Source: Falsochrobactrum shanghaiense (GTDB lineage: Bacteria > Pseudomonadota > Alphaproteobacteria > Rhizobiales > Rhizobiaceae). From it: a DNA stretch of 64,000 nt. Within the stretch, counting starts at the first letter, position 1. Every line of letters starts with the position of its first letter. The notes beneath the pieces are model-generated. The model saw nothing but the letters and a program-made list of their open reading frames with translations. It made no database searches and was not told the origin of the DNA. The translations under genes and the position numbers were made by a program. The stretch covers positions 310,001 through 374,000 of the forward strand of contig NZ_QGDB01000001.1 of assembly GCF_003149535.1 (NCBI RefSeq), read 5' to 3'. Positions 9,501 through 18,438 of the stretch are shown piece after piece.

Positions 9501-9512
9501 ATCGGTCATCAT
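6510..9512 (-). CDS. soxA: Sarcosine oxidase alpha subunit
   Basis: A 1000-residue SoxA. The N-terminal 2Fe-2S-like SoxA-A3 region (FSFNGQNYNGYEGDTLASALLANG) is followed by a Rossmann NAD/FAD domain with VVGAGPAGLAAALEAAKSGA near residue 172. The C-terminal third (about 620-1000) has the glycine-cleavage T-protein fold that binds tetrahydrofolate. Length is typical of the heterotetrameric enzyme. The start overlaps the soxD stop by 4 bp. An alternative start two or four codons downstream is possible (MMTDMRIQ). Confidence 0.96.
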   Translation of the reverse strand: MMTDMRIQDKGRVNRSKPVRFSFNGQNYNGYEGDTLASALLANGEHLAGRSFKYHRPRGILSAGSEEPNALMGVSRGGGRYEPNTRATVLELYDGLKAESQNHWPSLKHDVGAVNDALYMFFSAGFYYKTFMWPKSFWNKVYEPFIRGAAGLGKSPSEPDPDSYASRYAYCDVLVVGAGPAGLAAALEAAKSGAKVMLVDEQAEMGGSLLSEPEPVVNGRASWDWLQETLATLGAMPNVTLLPRTTAIGYYHQNMLGLCQRLTDHLSKPASSAPRERMWRVRAKQVVLAQGAIEKPLVFAGNDRPGVMLAGAARTYLNRYGVKVGNKAVVVTSHDSAWLAAFDLAVAGVKVPAIIDIRENVADSLLNRAKMLGIETLTGWTVTDTAGRLRVSSVRANPVKGGTVGAARTIACDVVLMSGGWNPSVHLFSHTKGQLVWDEERQIYLPGEPTEESRCAGAGNGNFDLAAALREGAQCGAAAAADAGHKARAGEYAVAGDFICSGVNCRELPTDRDPGKAKAFIDFQNDVTAKDIRLAVREGFRSIEHIKRYTTNGMATDQGKTSNINGLAVASDALSRPAPQVGLTTFRPPYTPTTFGAFCGYNRGPLFDVTRKTPIDSWAEQHGAAFEPVSLWRRAWYFPKPGEDMHQAVARECKATRQSLGMFDASTLGKIEVVGPDAAEFMNRMYTNPWTKLGVGRCRYGLLLGEDGYIRDDGVVGRLSQDRFHVTTTTGGAASVLNLMEDYLQTEWPELKVSLTSTTEQWAVVAINGPNARKLIEPMVEGLDISDEAFPHMSVAQCTFLGVPARLFRMSFTGELGFEINVPARYGLALWKALYEAGQQYDITPYGTETMHVLRAEKGYIIVGQDTDGTVTPDDASLGWAIGKQKADFVGKRSLSRPDILKTDRKHLVGLLTSDPKVVLEEGAQIVADPKQAVPMTMLGHVTSSYWSEPLGRSIAMALVAGGKDRMGETLYMPTTDGRVLEATVTGTVFYDPEGKKLNG

Positions 9513-9814
9513 TTCGTCTCCGCAGCCGCAGTTTCAACCTGCACCGGACGCGGTTCTCCCGCCTTGTAAGTCGTCACGAACTTGTCGCTCACCGTGTCGC
9601 GCACGGCATTGAAGAAACAGCCGCAGCCATTGATATGCCGCCAGCGTTCATGATGGGTGCCGCGCGGGTTCGAACGGATGAACAGAAAATCGCGCCATTC
9701 ATCGTCGGAAAGCGCCGAAGGATCGGCAGGCCGCGCAATATGCGCCTCGCCCGCATAGGCGAATTCGAGTTCAGGCCGTTCCATTTCGCAATAGGGACAA
9801 CGGATAAGAAGCAT
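9509..9814 (-). CDS. soxD: Sarcosine oxidase delta subunit
   Basis: A 101-residue SoxD, a zinc-binding subunit. Potential zinc ligands include CPYC at residues 6-9, the HH pair in RGTHHERW and Cys in NGCGCFFN. It lies between soxB (24-bp gap) and soxA (4-bp overlap), the canonical order of the operon. Confidence 0.95.
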   Translation of the reverse strand: MLLIRCPYCEMERPELEFAYAGEAHIARPADPSALSDDEWRDFLFIRSNPRGTHHERWRHINGCGCFFNAVRDTVSDKFVTTYKAGEPRPVQVETAAAETK

Positions 9815-9838
9815 GAGGTTTCCCCTATTCCTTTTCCT

Positions 9839-11092
9839 TTAGTGAGCCACAGCGGCGGCTGCCGCTTCATCGATGAGGCGACCGGTCTTGAAACGCTCAA
9901 GCGTATAGGGCGCGTTGATCCAATGCGGCTCATCGCGCGCAACCGTATGGGCGAAAACATGGGCCGATCCCGGCGTCGCCTTGAAGCCGCCCGTGCCCCA
10001 GCCGCAATTGACGTAAAGCCCCGGCACCGGCGTCTTGCCGATGATCGGCGAACGATCAGGCGTGACATCGACGATGCCGCCCCATTTGCGCAGCATGCGC
10101 ATGCGGGTGAAGATCGGAAACACCTCACAGATGGCGGCGACCGTATGCTCGATCAGCGGCAGGCCGCCGCGCTGGCTATAGGAGACGTATTGATCCGTGC
10201 CTGAACCGATCACCAGCTCGCCCTTGTCGGACTGGCTGATATAGGCATGGACCGTGTTCGACATGACCACGCAGGGGAAGATCGGCTTGACCGGCTCGGA
10301 AACCAGCGCCTGAAGCGGGAAGCTTTCAAGCGGCATGCGCACGCCCGCCGTATCCATGACCACGGATGTACTGCCTGCGGCCACCACCGCGACCTTCTTT
10401 GCCTTGATAAAGCCGCGCGGCGTGTCGACGCCGGAAACACGGCCCGTCGGGTCGCGGCGGATCGCGGTTACGGGGCAATTCTGGATGATGTCGACGCCGC
10501 GCTGCGACGCACCGCGCGCATAGCCCCAGGCCACCGCATCGTGGCGGGCCACGCCACCGCGCCGCTGCAAGGTGGCGCCCATGACGGGATAGCGGGCATT
10601 GGGGGAAATATCGAGCGGCGGGCAATATTCCTTTGCCTGCTCTTTTGTCAGCCATTCATTATCGACGCCATTGAGGCGGTTGGCATAAATATGGCGCTTG
10701 AAGCTCTGCACGTCGTGCACCGTATGGGCCAGCATCATGACGCCGCGCTGCGAGAACATGACGTTATAATTGAGTTCCTGACTCAGCCCTTCCCAGAGCT
10801 TGACGGCGTGATCATAAAGATGGGCGCTTTCGTCATAAAGATAGTTGGAGCGGATGATGGTGGTGTTGCGCCCGGTATTGCCGCCGCCAAGCCATCCTTT
10901 TTCGATCACCGCGACATTGGTGATGCCATGCTCTTTGGCAAGATAATAGGCGGTGCCAAGACCATGCCCGCCAGCGCCGACGATGATGACATCATATTCG
11001 GCCTTGGGTTCGGCATCCGGCCATTGCGGCTCCCATTTTTTATTGCCCGAAAAGGCATTGCTGACGACAGAAGCTAAAGAAAAGCGGGACAT
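9839..11092 (-). CDS. soxB: Sarcosine oxidase beta subunit
   Basis: A 417-residue FAD/FMN subunit that carries out sarcosine oxidation. The FAD-binding motif [17 protein letters not shown] sits near residue 37. [17 protein letters not shown] contains the conserved His region associated with covalent FMN attachment in this family. The start at 11092 ([14 protein letters not shown]) gives the usual 417-residue length; an in-frame extension to 11209 has no family resemblance. First gene of soxBDAG. Confidence 0.96.
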   Translation of the reverse strand: MSRFSLASVVSNAFSGNKKWEPQWPDAEPKAEYDVIIVGAGGHGLGTAYYLAKEHGITNVAVIEKGWLGGGNTGRNTTIIRSNYLYDESAHLYDHAVKLWEGLSQELNYNVMFSQRGVMMLAHTVHDVQSFKRHIYANRLNGVDNEWLTKEQAKEYCPPLDISPNARYPVMGATLQRRGGVARHDAVAWGYARGASQRGVDIIQNCPVTAIRRDPTGRVSGVDTPRGFIKAKKVAVVAAGSTSVVMDTAGVRMPLESFPLQALVSEPVKPIFPCVVMSNTVHAYISQSDKGELVIGSGTDQYVSYSQRGGLPLIEHTVAAICEVFPIFTRMRMLRKWGGIVDVTPDRSPIIGKTPVPGLYVNCGWGTGGFKATPGSAHVFAHTVARDEPHWINAPYTLERFKTGRLIDEAAAAAVAH

Positions 11093-11440
11093 GAACCACC
11101 ACCAGTTACACAGGGCGCCACAGGCCCTTTGAGGACTTATGGGCCGCTTGAAGCCATTGATGATATTTGTATGGCTTCGCGCGAAAGCCCGACAGCAGGC
11201 TTGCGTCAAAACCGGTCATAAATGCGACATCAACACCATCTTGCGACATGACATTCCGCGATGGATTTCACCTGCCTGCCTGACCGGCCCCACCTGACGG
11301 GGCAGATCAGTCGAACAGGCAAAAAAATGAAAAATAGGACAACATGGTTGTCCTTTTTGCTTTTCTTTTATTGCGTAAAACGATAGTCAGATGTCCGTAA
11401 AAGCGCATTTTAAAAAATTAAACGCAAGAAAGGTGATTTC
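11093..11440. promoter_or_regulatory. Divergent soxB / glutamate dehydrogenase control region with a perfect inverted repeat
   Basis: A 348-bp gap with no credible gene. It contains a perfect 8-bp inverted repeat AGGACAAC-ATG-GTTGTCCT (11336-11354), flanked by an A-run on the left (11321-11335) and a T-rich run on the right. As RNA it would be a compact stem-loop followed by U-rich sequence on either strand; as DNA it would be a good operator. It lies 86 bp before the dehydrogenase start. A smaller GC dyad CCCC-acctgac-GGGG precedes it (about 11288-11302). Confidence 0.5.
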
Positions 11441-12706
11441 GTGACCAAGGAGAATCTGCTCGAAAGCGCGCTCGTCCGTCTCGATGACGCAGCAAGCCAC
11501 ATCAATATCGACCCGGACGTTATTGAGAAGCTCAAATTTGCGCGCGAGACGATGAAGGTCCGTCTCATGATTCGTATGGACGACGGATCGCGAAAATCCT
11601 TTCTTGCATGGCGCTGCCGTTATGACGACACGCGCGGCCCGACCAAGGGCGGCATCCGCTATCATCCGCATGCAACCGACGAGGAAGTCGAGACACTTGC
11701 CTTCTGGATGACCTTCAAATGCGCGGTCATGAACCTGCCTTATGGCGGCGGCAAGGGTGCGATCCAGGTTGATCCGCGCCAGCTTTCCAAGGCCGAACTT
11801 GAACGCCTTTCGCGCGCCTATATTCAGGCTTTCTCCGGCATTATCGGCCCCGACCGCGATATTCCGGCACCGGACGTCTACACCAATTCCATGATCATGG
11901 GCTGGATGGCAGACGAATATTCGCAGATCGTCGGCCAGTCTTCCCCTGCCGTTATTACCGGCAAGCCGCTGGCGCTGGGCGGTTCGCTCGGCCGCGACGA
12001 TGCAACCGCGCGCGGCGGCTTCTATCTGGTGCGTCATCTCGCGCCCGATCTCGGCCTTGCGCCGCAGCTTCGCGTCGCCATTCAGGGCTTTGGCAATGCG
12101 GGTCAGCATATTGCCAGGCTGATGGCCAGCGACGGTCACAAAATCGTCGCCGTGTCGGATTCCGCCGGTGCGGTCTATTGCGCGGACGGTCTTGATCTCG
12201 ATCTTCTGCTCGCCGTCAAGAACGAAAACAAGTCCGTGATCGCCACCATCGGCCAGAAGGGCCATGAGGCCCTGCGCGGCGAGGAACTGGTCGGCGTGGA
12301 TTGCGACGTGCTGGTTCCAAGCGCCATGGAAAACATGATCGACGAGGACAATGCCGCTTCGGTTCGCGCCAAGCTCATCGTCGAACTCGCCAACGGTCCG
12401 CTGACCTCGGAAGCCGACGAAATCCTCGGCAAGAAGGGCGTCGTCATCCTGCCCGACATTCTTGCCAATGCCGGCGGCGTCACGGTTTCCTATTTCGAGT
12501 GGGTTCAGAACCGTCAGGGCTATTATTGGGGTCTGGAAGAAATCCATGAGCGCCTGCAAAGGATCATGGAGCGTGAAGGCCGCGCCATCTGGAATCATGC
12601 CAAGGAACATGGCCTGACCCTGCGCACCGCAGCCTATGTGCATGCGCTTGTCCGTCTGGCGCAGGCCATCGAGGCGCACGGCACGCAGAACGATTTCGCA
12701 GGCTGA
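11441..12706 (+). CDS. gdhA: Glutamate dehydrogenase
   Basis: A 421-residue Glu/Leu/Phe/Val dehydrogenase. Conserved landmarks are GPTKGGIRYHP near residue 67, catalytic-Lys motif LPYGGGKGAI near 103, the Rossmann GFGNAGQHIARL near 209, and LANAGGVTVSYFEW near 343. It interconverts glutamate with 2-oxoglutarate and ammonia. Length fits the hexameric small GDH class, probably NAD-linked. The GTG start at 11441 follows an AAGAAAGG Shine-Dalgarno. It is divergent from the sox operon, and both act in amino-nitrogen use. Confidence 0.94.
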   Translation: MTKENLLESALVRLDDAASHINIDPDVIEKLKFARETMKVRLMIRMDDGSRKSFLAWRCRYDDTRGPTKGGIRYHPHATDEEVETLAFWMTFKCAVMNLPYGGGKGAIQVDPRQLSKAELERLSRAYIQAFSGIIGPDRDIPAPDVYTNSMIMGWMADEYSQIVGQSSPAVITGKPLALGGSLGRDDATARGGFYLVRHLAPDLGLAPQLRVAIQGFGNAGQHIARLMASDGHKIVAVSDSAGAVYCADGLDLDLLLAVKNENKSVIATIGQKGHEALRGEELVGVDCDVLVPSAMENMIDEDNAASVRAKLIVELANGPLTSEADEILGKKGVVILPDILANAGGVTVSYFEWVQNRQGYYWGLEEIHERLQRIMEREGRAIWNHAKEHGLTLRTAAYVHALVRLAQAIEAHGTQNDFAG

Positions 12707-12724
12707 AAAGCTCAATGAACTTCG

Positions 12725-12752
12725 CTCCCGCCCCTCACCGGGCGGGAGTTTT
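12725..12752 (+). terminator. Terminator of glutamate dehydrogenase gene
   Basis: Perfect 9-bp GC stem CTCCCGCCC / GGGCGGGAG (12725-12733 and 12740-12748) with a 6-nt loop, followed by TTTTCC, 18 bp after the stop codon. Confidence 0.85.
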
Positions 12753-12824
12753 CCTTGTCTGCGCGTTGCATCGCCGCGCGGCGTTCTTATATACGGCTGA
12801 ACGCACAGACCGGTGAGGAACGCG

Positions 12825-13274
12825 ATGAATATCGGACAAGCCGCAACGGCCTCGGGCATTTCGGCCAAGATGATCCGCCATTATGAAGCCATAGGGCTGA
12901 TCGAAGCCGCCGAGCGCACCAGTTCGGGCTATCGGGTTTACACGCAAAAAGACGTCGAAACACTGCGCTTCATCCGCAGCAGCCGGGATCTGGGCTTTCA
13001 GGTTGACCAGATCAGGGAATTGCTCGCGCTGTGGCGCGATCGCAACCGGGCCTCTGGCGATGTGAAAAAAGTGGCGCTCGCGCATGTCGAGGAACTGGAA
13101 GCCAAGATGCGCCAGTTGCAGGAAATGGCCGATACGCTGCGCCATCTCGCCCATAATTGCCATGGTGACGACCGCCCCGATTGCCCGATCATCCAGCAAC
13201 TGGCCGATCGCGGTTCGCAGAAAATCCGCAGCCATGCACCGCGAAAGGGCGAATTGCTGCAAAGCAAGGTCTGA
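12825..13274 (+). CDS. cueR: CueR/HmrR-type copper-responsive MerR regulator
   Basis: A 149-residue MerR-family activator: winged HTH MNIGQAATASGISAKMIRHY at the N-terminus, a dimerisation coiled coil around 75-115, and a C-terminal metal loop CHGDDRPDC, the C-x7-C spacing of copper(I)/silver sensors. The start at 12825 is set by the AGGA at about 12816; a GTG at 12813 overlaps that site. Its expected target is the copA promoter at about 18.15 kb, which carries a matching dyad. It is separated from copA by an unrelated two-gene sugar operon. Confidence 0.9.
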   Translation: MNIGQAATASGISAKMIRHYEAIGLIEAAERTSSGYRVYTQKDVETLRFIRSSRDLGFQVDQIRELLALWRDRNRASGDVKKVALAHVEELEAKMRQLQEMADTLRHLAHNCHGDDRPDCPIIQQLADRGSQKIRSHAPRKGELLQSKV

Positions 13275-13294
13275 TTTCCTTCATTGCAAGGTGG

Positions 13295-13312
13295 GCGTAA
13301 GTAAATTTACGC
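13295..13312. promoter_or_regulatory. Palindromic candidate operator upstream of the sugar kinase
   Basis: The stretch has outer arms GCGTAA and TTACGC around a perfect inner palindrome GTAAATTTAC (13301-13310). It lies in the 113-bp gap ahead of the sugar kinase gene. No cognate regulator is encoded next door, so the site is only a candidate. Confidence 0.3.
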
Positions 13313-13387
13313 GCGACAAGTTTTACATTGACTCGATGCATATTCTCTACCAGTCTGAATGCGCTTTTGCGTCTGGAATAGTGTCAT

Positions 13388-14335
13388 ATGAAAAAGATCG
13401 TCACTTTCGGCGAGATCGTCGTGGAAATCATGGCTCTGGAGCCGGGCGAAGGTTTTAAAAAAGCCATACCGCTGATTGGTCCCTTCCCTTCCGGCGCGCC
13501 TGCGATCTTCATCGATCAGGCTGCAAAAATGGGCCAGCCCGGCGGGCTTGTCAGTGCGGTGGGCAATGATGATTTCGGCGCGCTCAATATTGAGCGGCTG
13601 CGCCGCGATGGCGTGGATGTTTCGGCTATCCTCGTGCACCCGACAGCAGCGACGGGCAGCGCCTTCGTGCGCTATCGCCCCGATGGCGAGCGCGATTTCA
13701 TCTTCAATATCAGGCACAGCGCATGCAGCGCCATTGGCCTCACGGCGGATGCCGAAAAGCTCATCGAAAGCGCCGATCACCTGCATATTATGGGGTCGGC
13801 GCTGTTTTCGGACGGCATCGTCGCAGCCATTCATGAAGCGACCGTGCGCATCAAGGCCAGGGGCGGCACCGTCTCGTTCGATCCCAATATCCGCAAGGAA
13901 ATGCTCGATCTTCCCGGTATGCGCCAGGCGCTCGCCCATGCGCTGGAAAATACCGATCTCTTCATGCCAAGCGGCGCGGAAATCTTTCTCTTCACCAAGG
14001 CCACCGAGGAAAAAGCCGCCGTGGACGAATTGCTGGCGCGCGGCATCAAGGCCGTCGTCATCAAGCGCGGAGCGGAAGGCGCAAGCTATTTCGACCGCGC
14101 CGGTGAAGTGTTTTCGCCCGCGTTCAAGGTCGAGGAAGTGGACCCGACCGGCGCTGGCGACAGTTTTGGCGCGGCCTTCGTCACCTGCTGGCTGCGCGGC
14201 ATGGAACCCGCTGCCGCACTGCGCATTGCCAATGCCGCGGGTGCGCGCGCGGTCAGCGTCAAAGGCCCGATGGAAGGCACATCGACCATGGCCGAAATCG
14301 AAGCATTTCTTGAAGCACAGGGAGCATCGGCATGA
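13388..14335 (+). CDS. PfkB-family sugar kinase, probable tagatose-6-phosphate kinase
   Basis: A 315-residue ribokinase/PfkB-fold kinase. N-terminal MKKIVTFGEIVVEI and the C-terminal signature DPTGAGDSFGAAF (about 252-264), with the catalytic Asp in GAGD, are intact. Its stop overlaps the start of kbaZ by 4 bp, so the two are coupled. Pairing with a KbaZ/GatZ protein points to a keto-sugar phosphate such as tagatose 6-phosphate. The substrate is inferred; a 2-keto-3-deoxy sugar kinase is the alternative. Confidence 0.82.
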   Translation: MKKIVTFGEIVVEIMALEPGEGFKKAIPLIGPFPSGAPAIFIDQAAKMGQPGGLVSAVGNDDFGALNIERLRRDGVDVSAILVHPTAATGSAFVRYRPDGERDFIFNIRHSACSAIGLTADAEKLIESADHLHIMGSALFSDGIVAAIHEATVRIKARGGTVSFDPNIRKEMLDLPGMRQALAHALENTDLFMPSGAEIFLFTKATEEKAAVDELLARGIKAVVIKRGAEGASYFDRAGEVFSPAFKVEEVDPTGAGDSFGAAFVTCWLRGMEPAAALRIANAAGARAVSVKGPMEGTSTMAEIEAFLEAQGASA

Positions 14336-15618
14336 GCAGCACCCAACGTCTGAGCACCCTGCCCGCGCGCTTTGCCAAAGGCAATCACGGCGGAATCACG
14401 TCGATCTGCTCCGCCCATCCGCTCGTCATTGAAGCAGCACTTCTCGAAGGCATTGCAACCAATACGGATGTATTGATCGAGGCGACCTGCAATCAGGTCA
14501 ATCAGGATGGCGGCTATACCGGCATGACGCCCGCCGATTTCCGCCGCTTCGTGGAAGAAATCGCCGCACGCATCGGTTTCGACGTAAAACGTCTTATTCT
14601 GGGCGGCGATCATCTTGGCCCCAATCCGTGGAAGCATCTTTCCGCCGAGGAAGCCATGCAAAAGGCCGAAGCCATGATCGACGCCTTCGTGCGCGCGGGC
14701 TTTACCAAAATCCACCTCGACACATCCATGGGCTGTGCGGGCGAGCCGGTGGCGCTGCCCGATGCCGTCACCGCACAACGCGCGGCGCGCCTTGCGAAAA
14801 TATCGGAAGCAGCCGCCAGTGAAGCGGGCTTCAACCTGCCCGTCTATGTGATCGGCACCGAGGTTCCGATCCCCGGCGGCGCGATGGAAGAGATCGAGGA
14901 CCTCGAACTGACCGCGCCGCAAGCGGCACTTGAGACTGTCGCCATTCACCGCGAGGCTTTTGCAGCCCTTGGGCTTCAGGACGCCTTTTCACGCGCCATC
15001 GGCGCAGTGGTGCAGCCGGGTGTGGAATTCGGCAATGAGAATGTCGTCTTTTACGACAGCAAAAAAGCGGCTTCATTGAGCAGCGCTCTCAAGGAGATGC
15101 CGCAATTCGTCTTTGAGGCCCATTCGACCGACTATCAGCCGGTGGAAGCCTTGTCTGCACTGGTGCATGACGGTTTTGCCATTCTCAAGGTCGGCCCCGG
15201 CCTCACCTTCGCCCTGCGCGAAGCGCTTTATGGGCTGGACCAGATCGCAGCTTTCCTCGACAAGCTGCCAGAGGAAGAAACATTGCGCGGCAAGATGGAA
15301 AGGCTGCTGCTTGCAGAGCCGAAGAACTGGGAAAAATATTACCATGGCGATGCAGACGAACTCCGCCTCCAGCGTCATTTTTCCTATAGCGACCGCATCC
15401 GCTATTACTGGCCGCACAAGGATGCGGCGGCAGCGGTCGATGCCCTGTTAAAGCAGCTTGAAGGGCGCAGGATTCCGCAAACGCTCATCAGCCAATATCT
15501 GGGAACGCTTTATCCGGCTGTGGCTGCGGGGGCGGTTGAAGCCAACCCCCGCGCGCTCATGCTCGAAGCCGTGCGCAATGTCATCCGTACCTATGGCAAG
15601 GCAGTGGGAACACATTAA
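14332..15618 (+). CDS. kbaZ: Tagatose-1,6-bisphosphate aldolase, KbaZ/GatZ-type subunit
   Basis: A 428-residue GatZ/KbaZ protein. Family-like blocks include [20 protein letters not shown] near residue 17, [18 protein letters not shown] near 44 and [11 protein letters not shown] near 87. In enterobacteria this subunit stabilises the class II catalytic partner KbaY/GatY. No KbaY lies nearby, so either it is encoded elsewhere or the protein acts alone, as proposed for some rhizobial relatives. The stop overlaps the convergent copA stop by 3 bp. Confidence 0.88.
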   Translation: MSSTQRLSTLPARFAKGNHGGITSICSAHPLVIEAALLEGIATNTDVLIEATCNQVNQDGGYTGMTPADFRRFVEEIAARIGFDVKRLILGGDHLGPNPWKHLSAEEAMQKAEAMIDAFVRAGFTKIHLDTSMGCAGEPVALPDAVTAQRAARLAKISEAAASEAGFNLPVYVIGTEVPIPGGAMEEIEDLELTAPQAALETVAIHREAFAALGLQDAFSRAIGAVVQPGVEFGNENVVFYDSKKAASLSSALKEMPQFVFEAHSTDYQPVEALSALVHDGFAILKVGPGLTFALREALYGLDQIAAFLDKLPEEETLRGKMERLLLAEPKNWEKYYHGDADELRLQRHFSYSDRIRYYWPHKDAAAAVDALLKQLEGRRIPQTLISQYLGTLYPAVAAGAVEANPRALMLEAVRNVIRTYGKAVGTH

Positions 15619-18098
15619 GACGCCATCGGGCTTTTGAAGCCGCGCAATCTCAGTGCATTGGACAGCACGAAGATGCTTGAAAGCGCCATGGCGCCTGCCG
15701 CCAGCACTGGCGAGAGCAGCGTGCCGGTGAACGGATAAAGGATGCCTGCCGCAACCGGAATCAGCGCCACATTATAGGCGAAGGCCCAGAACAGGTTCTC
15801 GCCGATATTGCGGATCGTCGCCTTCGAGATGGCAATGGCATTGACGACGCCGCGCAGATCGCCCGACATCAGCACCACATCGGCGCTTTCAATCGCAATA
15901 TCCGTGCCGGTGCCAATCGCGATGCCGACATCGGCGGCAGCAAGCGCTGGCGCGTCATTGATGCCGTCGCCGACAAAAGCAATGCGCGCGCCCCCCGCCG
16001 AAAGCCGCTTCAGGGCATCGACCTTGCCATCGGGCAGAACTTCCGCCACCACTTCATCGATGCCGAGGCGCTTGGCGATCGCCTGCGCGGTGCGGCGATT
16101 GTCGCCGGTAATCATTGCCACTTTCAGCCCCTGCTCATGCATGGCGGCAATGGCTGCGGGCGTGGTTTCCTTCATCGGGTCGGCAACCGTGATGATGGCG
16201 GCAAGCTGGCCATCAATCGCCGCATAAAGCGGGGTCTGGCCTTCGTCGCCCAGACGCTGTGCGTCATCGGCAAATATTCCGACATCAGCACCGATCTTCG
16301 CCATATAGCGGTCGGCCCCGATGGCAATTTCCTGACCGGACACGCTGGCCTTCAGGCCGAAGCCGGGGACGGATTCAAACGATGACACATCCGCGAGCCT
16401 CAGCCCTTTTTCCTTCGCCGCCGTGACAATCGCATGGGCGATGGGGTGTTCGGAACGCGCCTCGACCGCAGCCACCTGCGCCAGCACTGCATCGGCGTCA
16501 AAACCCTCTGCAACCGCAAAATGCGCCAGAGCGGGCTTGCCCTGCGTCAGCGTTCCGGTCTTATCGACCGCGATCACCGATGCGTCGCGCAGGGTTTGCA
16601 ATGCGTCGCCGCGACGAAACAGGACGCCAAATTCAGCAGCGCGGCCAGTGCCGACCATGATGGAGGTCGGCGTTGCAAGCCCCATCGCGCAGGGGCAGGC
16701 GATGATGACGACCGCGATGGCATTGACCAGCGCATAGCCCATCATGGCCGTGCCGCCTATAGCCAGCCAGACCACGAAGGTGAGCGCTGCTGCGGCCAGC
16801 ACCGCCGGGACGAACCAGCCTGTGACCTTATCGACCATGGCCTGAATGGGCAGTTTGTCGGCCTGCGCCTCCTCGACCATGCGGATGATCTGCGAGATCA
16901 CCATATCGCGCCCGACCTTGGTGGCGCGGAAAGTGAAAGCGCCCGTCTTGTTGATGGTGCCGCCCACCACTTGCGCGCCCGCTTCCTTGGCGACCGGCAC
17001 CGGTTCGCCGGTAATCATCGATTCATCCACATAAGACGAGCCTTCGATCACCTCGCCATCGACCGGCACTTTTTCGCCCGGACGCACCTGCACGATGTCG
17101 CCTTCGCGCACATCTTCCAGCGGCACGTCAAGCGCTGCGCCATCGCGCACCACACGCGCCGACTTTGCCTGCAAGCCGACGAGACGCCCGATTGCAGCAC
17201 TGGTGCGGCCCTTGGCGCGCGCTTCCAGGTAGCGGCCAATGAGAATGAGCGTAACGATGACCGCCGCCGCCTCGAAATAGACATTGACCGTGCCTTCCGG
17301 CAGCAGGTCGGGCCAGAAGGTGGCCACGACCGAAAATCCCCATGCCGCCGCAGTGCCGACCACAACGAGCGAATTCATATCCGGCGTGCCGCGCAGCAAT
17401 GCGGGGATGCCTTTCTTGAAGAAACGCAGGCCCGGCCCGAACAGGACCAGCGTGGTCAGTACCAATTGCAGATACCAGTTATTCTGCATGCCGATCGTGT
17501 CCATGACGAACATATGGACCGCCGAAAAAAGGTGCGAACCCATTTCCAGCACAAAAACCGGCAAGGTGAGGATAGCGGCCACAATGACGCTCTTTTTCAG
17601 CTCTGCCGCTTCCGCATCGCGCTTGTCGGACTGGGTTTGCGCCTTGGCGTCACTGCCCGCCTCATTCAGTGCATGCGCTTCATAGCCTGCCTTTTTAACC
17701 GCCCCGACCAGATCGGCAGTCGACACCGCACCGGCCAGTTCCACATGTGCGCGCTCTGTCGCCAGATTGACGCTGGCGCGCGTGACGCCGGGAACGGCAA
17801 GGAGCGTTTTTTCGACCTTGCTCACGCAGGAAGCGCAGCTCATGCCTTCAATCGCAAGATCCATGCTGGCGGATGGAACGTCATAGCCCGCCTTGCGAAT
17901 GGCCTCGATCACGGCGGGCATGTCCGGCGCATCCTTGAAGGTCACATCGGCGCGCTCGGTGGCAAGATTGACCGAAACCCTGTCGACACCCGGCACTTTC
18001 GCGACCGCTTTTTCAACCGATGAAACGCAGGAGGCGCAATTCATTCCCTCGACGGGAACGGCAAAGCTGGCAAGATCCGTTTTGATTTGTTGGTTCAT
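15615..18098 (-). CDS. copA: Copper-exporting P1B-type ATPase
   Basis: An 827-residue Cu(I) efflux pump. It has two N-terminal heavy-metal domains, each with the MxCASCV loop (GMNCASCV about 19-26, GMSCASCV about 84-91), the phosphatase TGEP motif, the CPC ion-binding motif in ACPCAMG, the phosphorylation site [10 protein letters not shown], the HP motif in SEHPIAHAI, and the hinge [10 protein letters not shown]. All motifs are intact. Two metal domains and CPC mark a copper/silver rather than zinc/cadmium pump. The promoter at about 18150-18180 has a CueR-type dyad in a 19-bp spacer. Confidence 0.96.
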   Translation of the reverse strand: MNQQIKTDLASFAVPVEGMNCASCVSSVEKAVAKVPGVDRVSVNLATERADVTFKDAPDMPAVIEAIRKAGYDVPSASMDLAIEGMSCASCVSKVEKTLLAVPGVTRASVNLATERAHVELAGAVSTADLVGAVKKAGYEAHALNEAGSDAKAQTQSDKRDAEAAELKKSVIVAAILTLPVFVLEMGSHLFSAVHMFVMDTIGMQNNWYLQLVLTTLVLFGPGLRFFKKGIPALLRGTPDMNSLVVVGTAAAWGFSVVATFWPDLLPEGTVNVYFEAAAVIVTLILIGRYLEARAKGRTSAAIGRLVGLQAKSARVVRDGAALDVPLEDVREGDIVQVRPGEKVPVDGEVIEGSSYVDESMITGEPVPVAKEAGAQVVGGTINKTGAFTFRATKVGRDMVISQIIRMVEEAQADKLPIQAMVDKVTGWFVPAVLAAAALTFVVWLAIGGTAMMGYALVNAIAVVIIACPCAMGLATPTSIMVGTGRAAEFGVLFRRGDALQTLRDASVIAVDKTGTLTQGKPALAHFAVAEGFDADAVLAQVAAVEARSEHPIAHAIVTAAKEKGLRLADVSSFESVPGFGLKASVSGQEIAIGADRYMAKIGADVGIFADDAQRLGDEGQTPLYAAIDGQLAAIITVADPMKETTPAAIAAMHEQGLKVAMITGDNRRTAQAIAKRLGIDEVVAEVLPDGKVDALKRLSAGGARIAFVGDGINDAPALAAADVGIAIGTGTDIAIESADVVLMSGDLRGVVNAIAISKATIRNIGENLFWAFAYNVALIPVAAGILYPFTGTLLSPVLAAGAMALSSIFVLSNALRLRGFKSPMAS

Positions 18099-18149
18099 GG
18101 CAATTCCTTTCGCCCTCGCAGGAAGGGCGCAATATCAAGAGTTGCTCTA

Positions 18150-18180
18150 TAAATAAGCCTTCCCACCGTTGGAAGGTCAA
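18150..18180 (-). promoter_or_regulatory. copA promoter with CueR box
   Basis: On the minus strand a -35 TTGACC (18180-18175) and a -10-like TATTTA (18155-18150) are separated by 19 bp, the long spacer typical of MerR-family promoters. The spacer holds a perfect dyad CCTTCC-N7-GGAAGG (plus-strand 18158-18163 and 18171-18176), matching the known CueR/HmrR operator style. It lies 52 bp before the copA start. Confidence 0.82.
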
Positions 18181-18251
18181 GCCCCTCTGGCCCGGTCTTT
18201 TCGCGCCCCTTGACCCGTCCGAGTTTCCGGCCTATGCCTAGAGGCACAAAA

Positions 18252-18339
18252 TTCGTTGGGGTGCCTTTCGAGGCTGAGAGACGCGGCTACGCGTTAACCC
18301 ATTGAACCTGATCCGGGTAATACCTGCGTAGGGAACGGA
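18252..18339 (+). promoter_or_regulatory. TPP (thiamine pyrophosphate) riboswitch
   Basis: All hallmarks of the THI-box aptamer are present in order: GGGGTGCC (18258-18265), GGCTGAGA, ACCC, then GAACCTGATCCGGGTAATAC and CTGCGTAGGGA. A closing P1 helix forms from TTCGTT (18252-18257) and AACGGA (18334-18339). It precedes thiD by 99 nt and should reduce expression of the thiamine operon when TPP is abundant. Confidence 0.97.
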
Positions 18340-18357
18340 GTTTGACGCGTCGCGGAT

Positions 18358-18435
18358 GAGGGGCAATCCCTCAATGGAGCTTAGGCTCCATACCAGTTCA
18401 AGACGTCTCACTTTCCGTTCGGAATGAGAGACGTC
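18358..18435 (+). promoter_or_regulatory. Riboswitch expression platform sequestering the thiD ribosome-binding site
   Basis: Downstream of the aptamer are three stem-loops: GAGGG/CCCTC (18358-18372), a perfect ATGGAGC-TTAG-GCTCCAT (18374-18391), and a long hairpin with arms 18402-18417 and 18420-18435 (GACGTCTC...TTCCG against CGGAA...GAGACGTC, two internal mismatches). The 3' arm contains GAGAG (18426-18430), the Shine-Dalgarno of the thiD ATG at 18439. No U-tract follows, so control is probably at translation initiation. Confidence 0.72.
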
Positions 18436-18438
18436 ACG

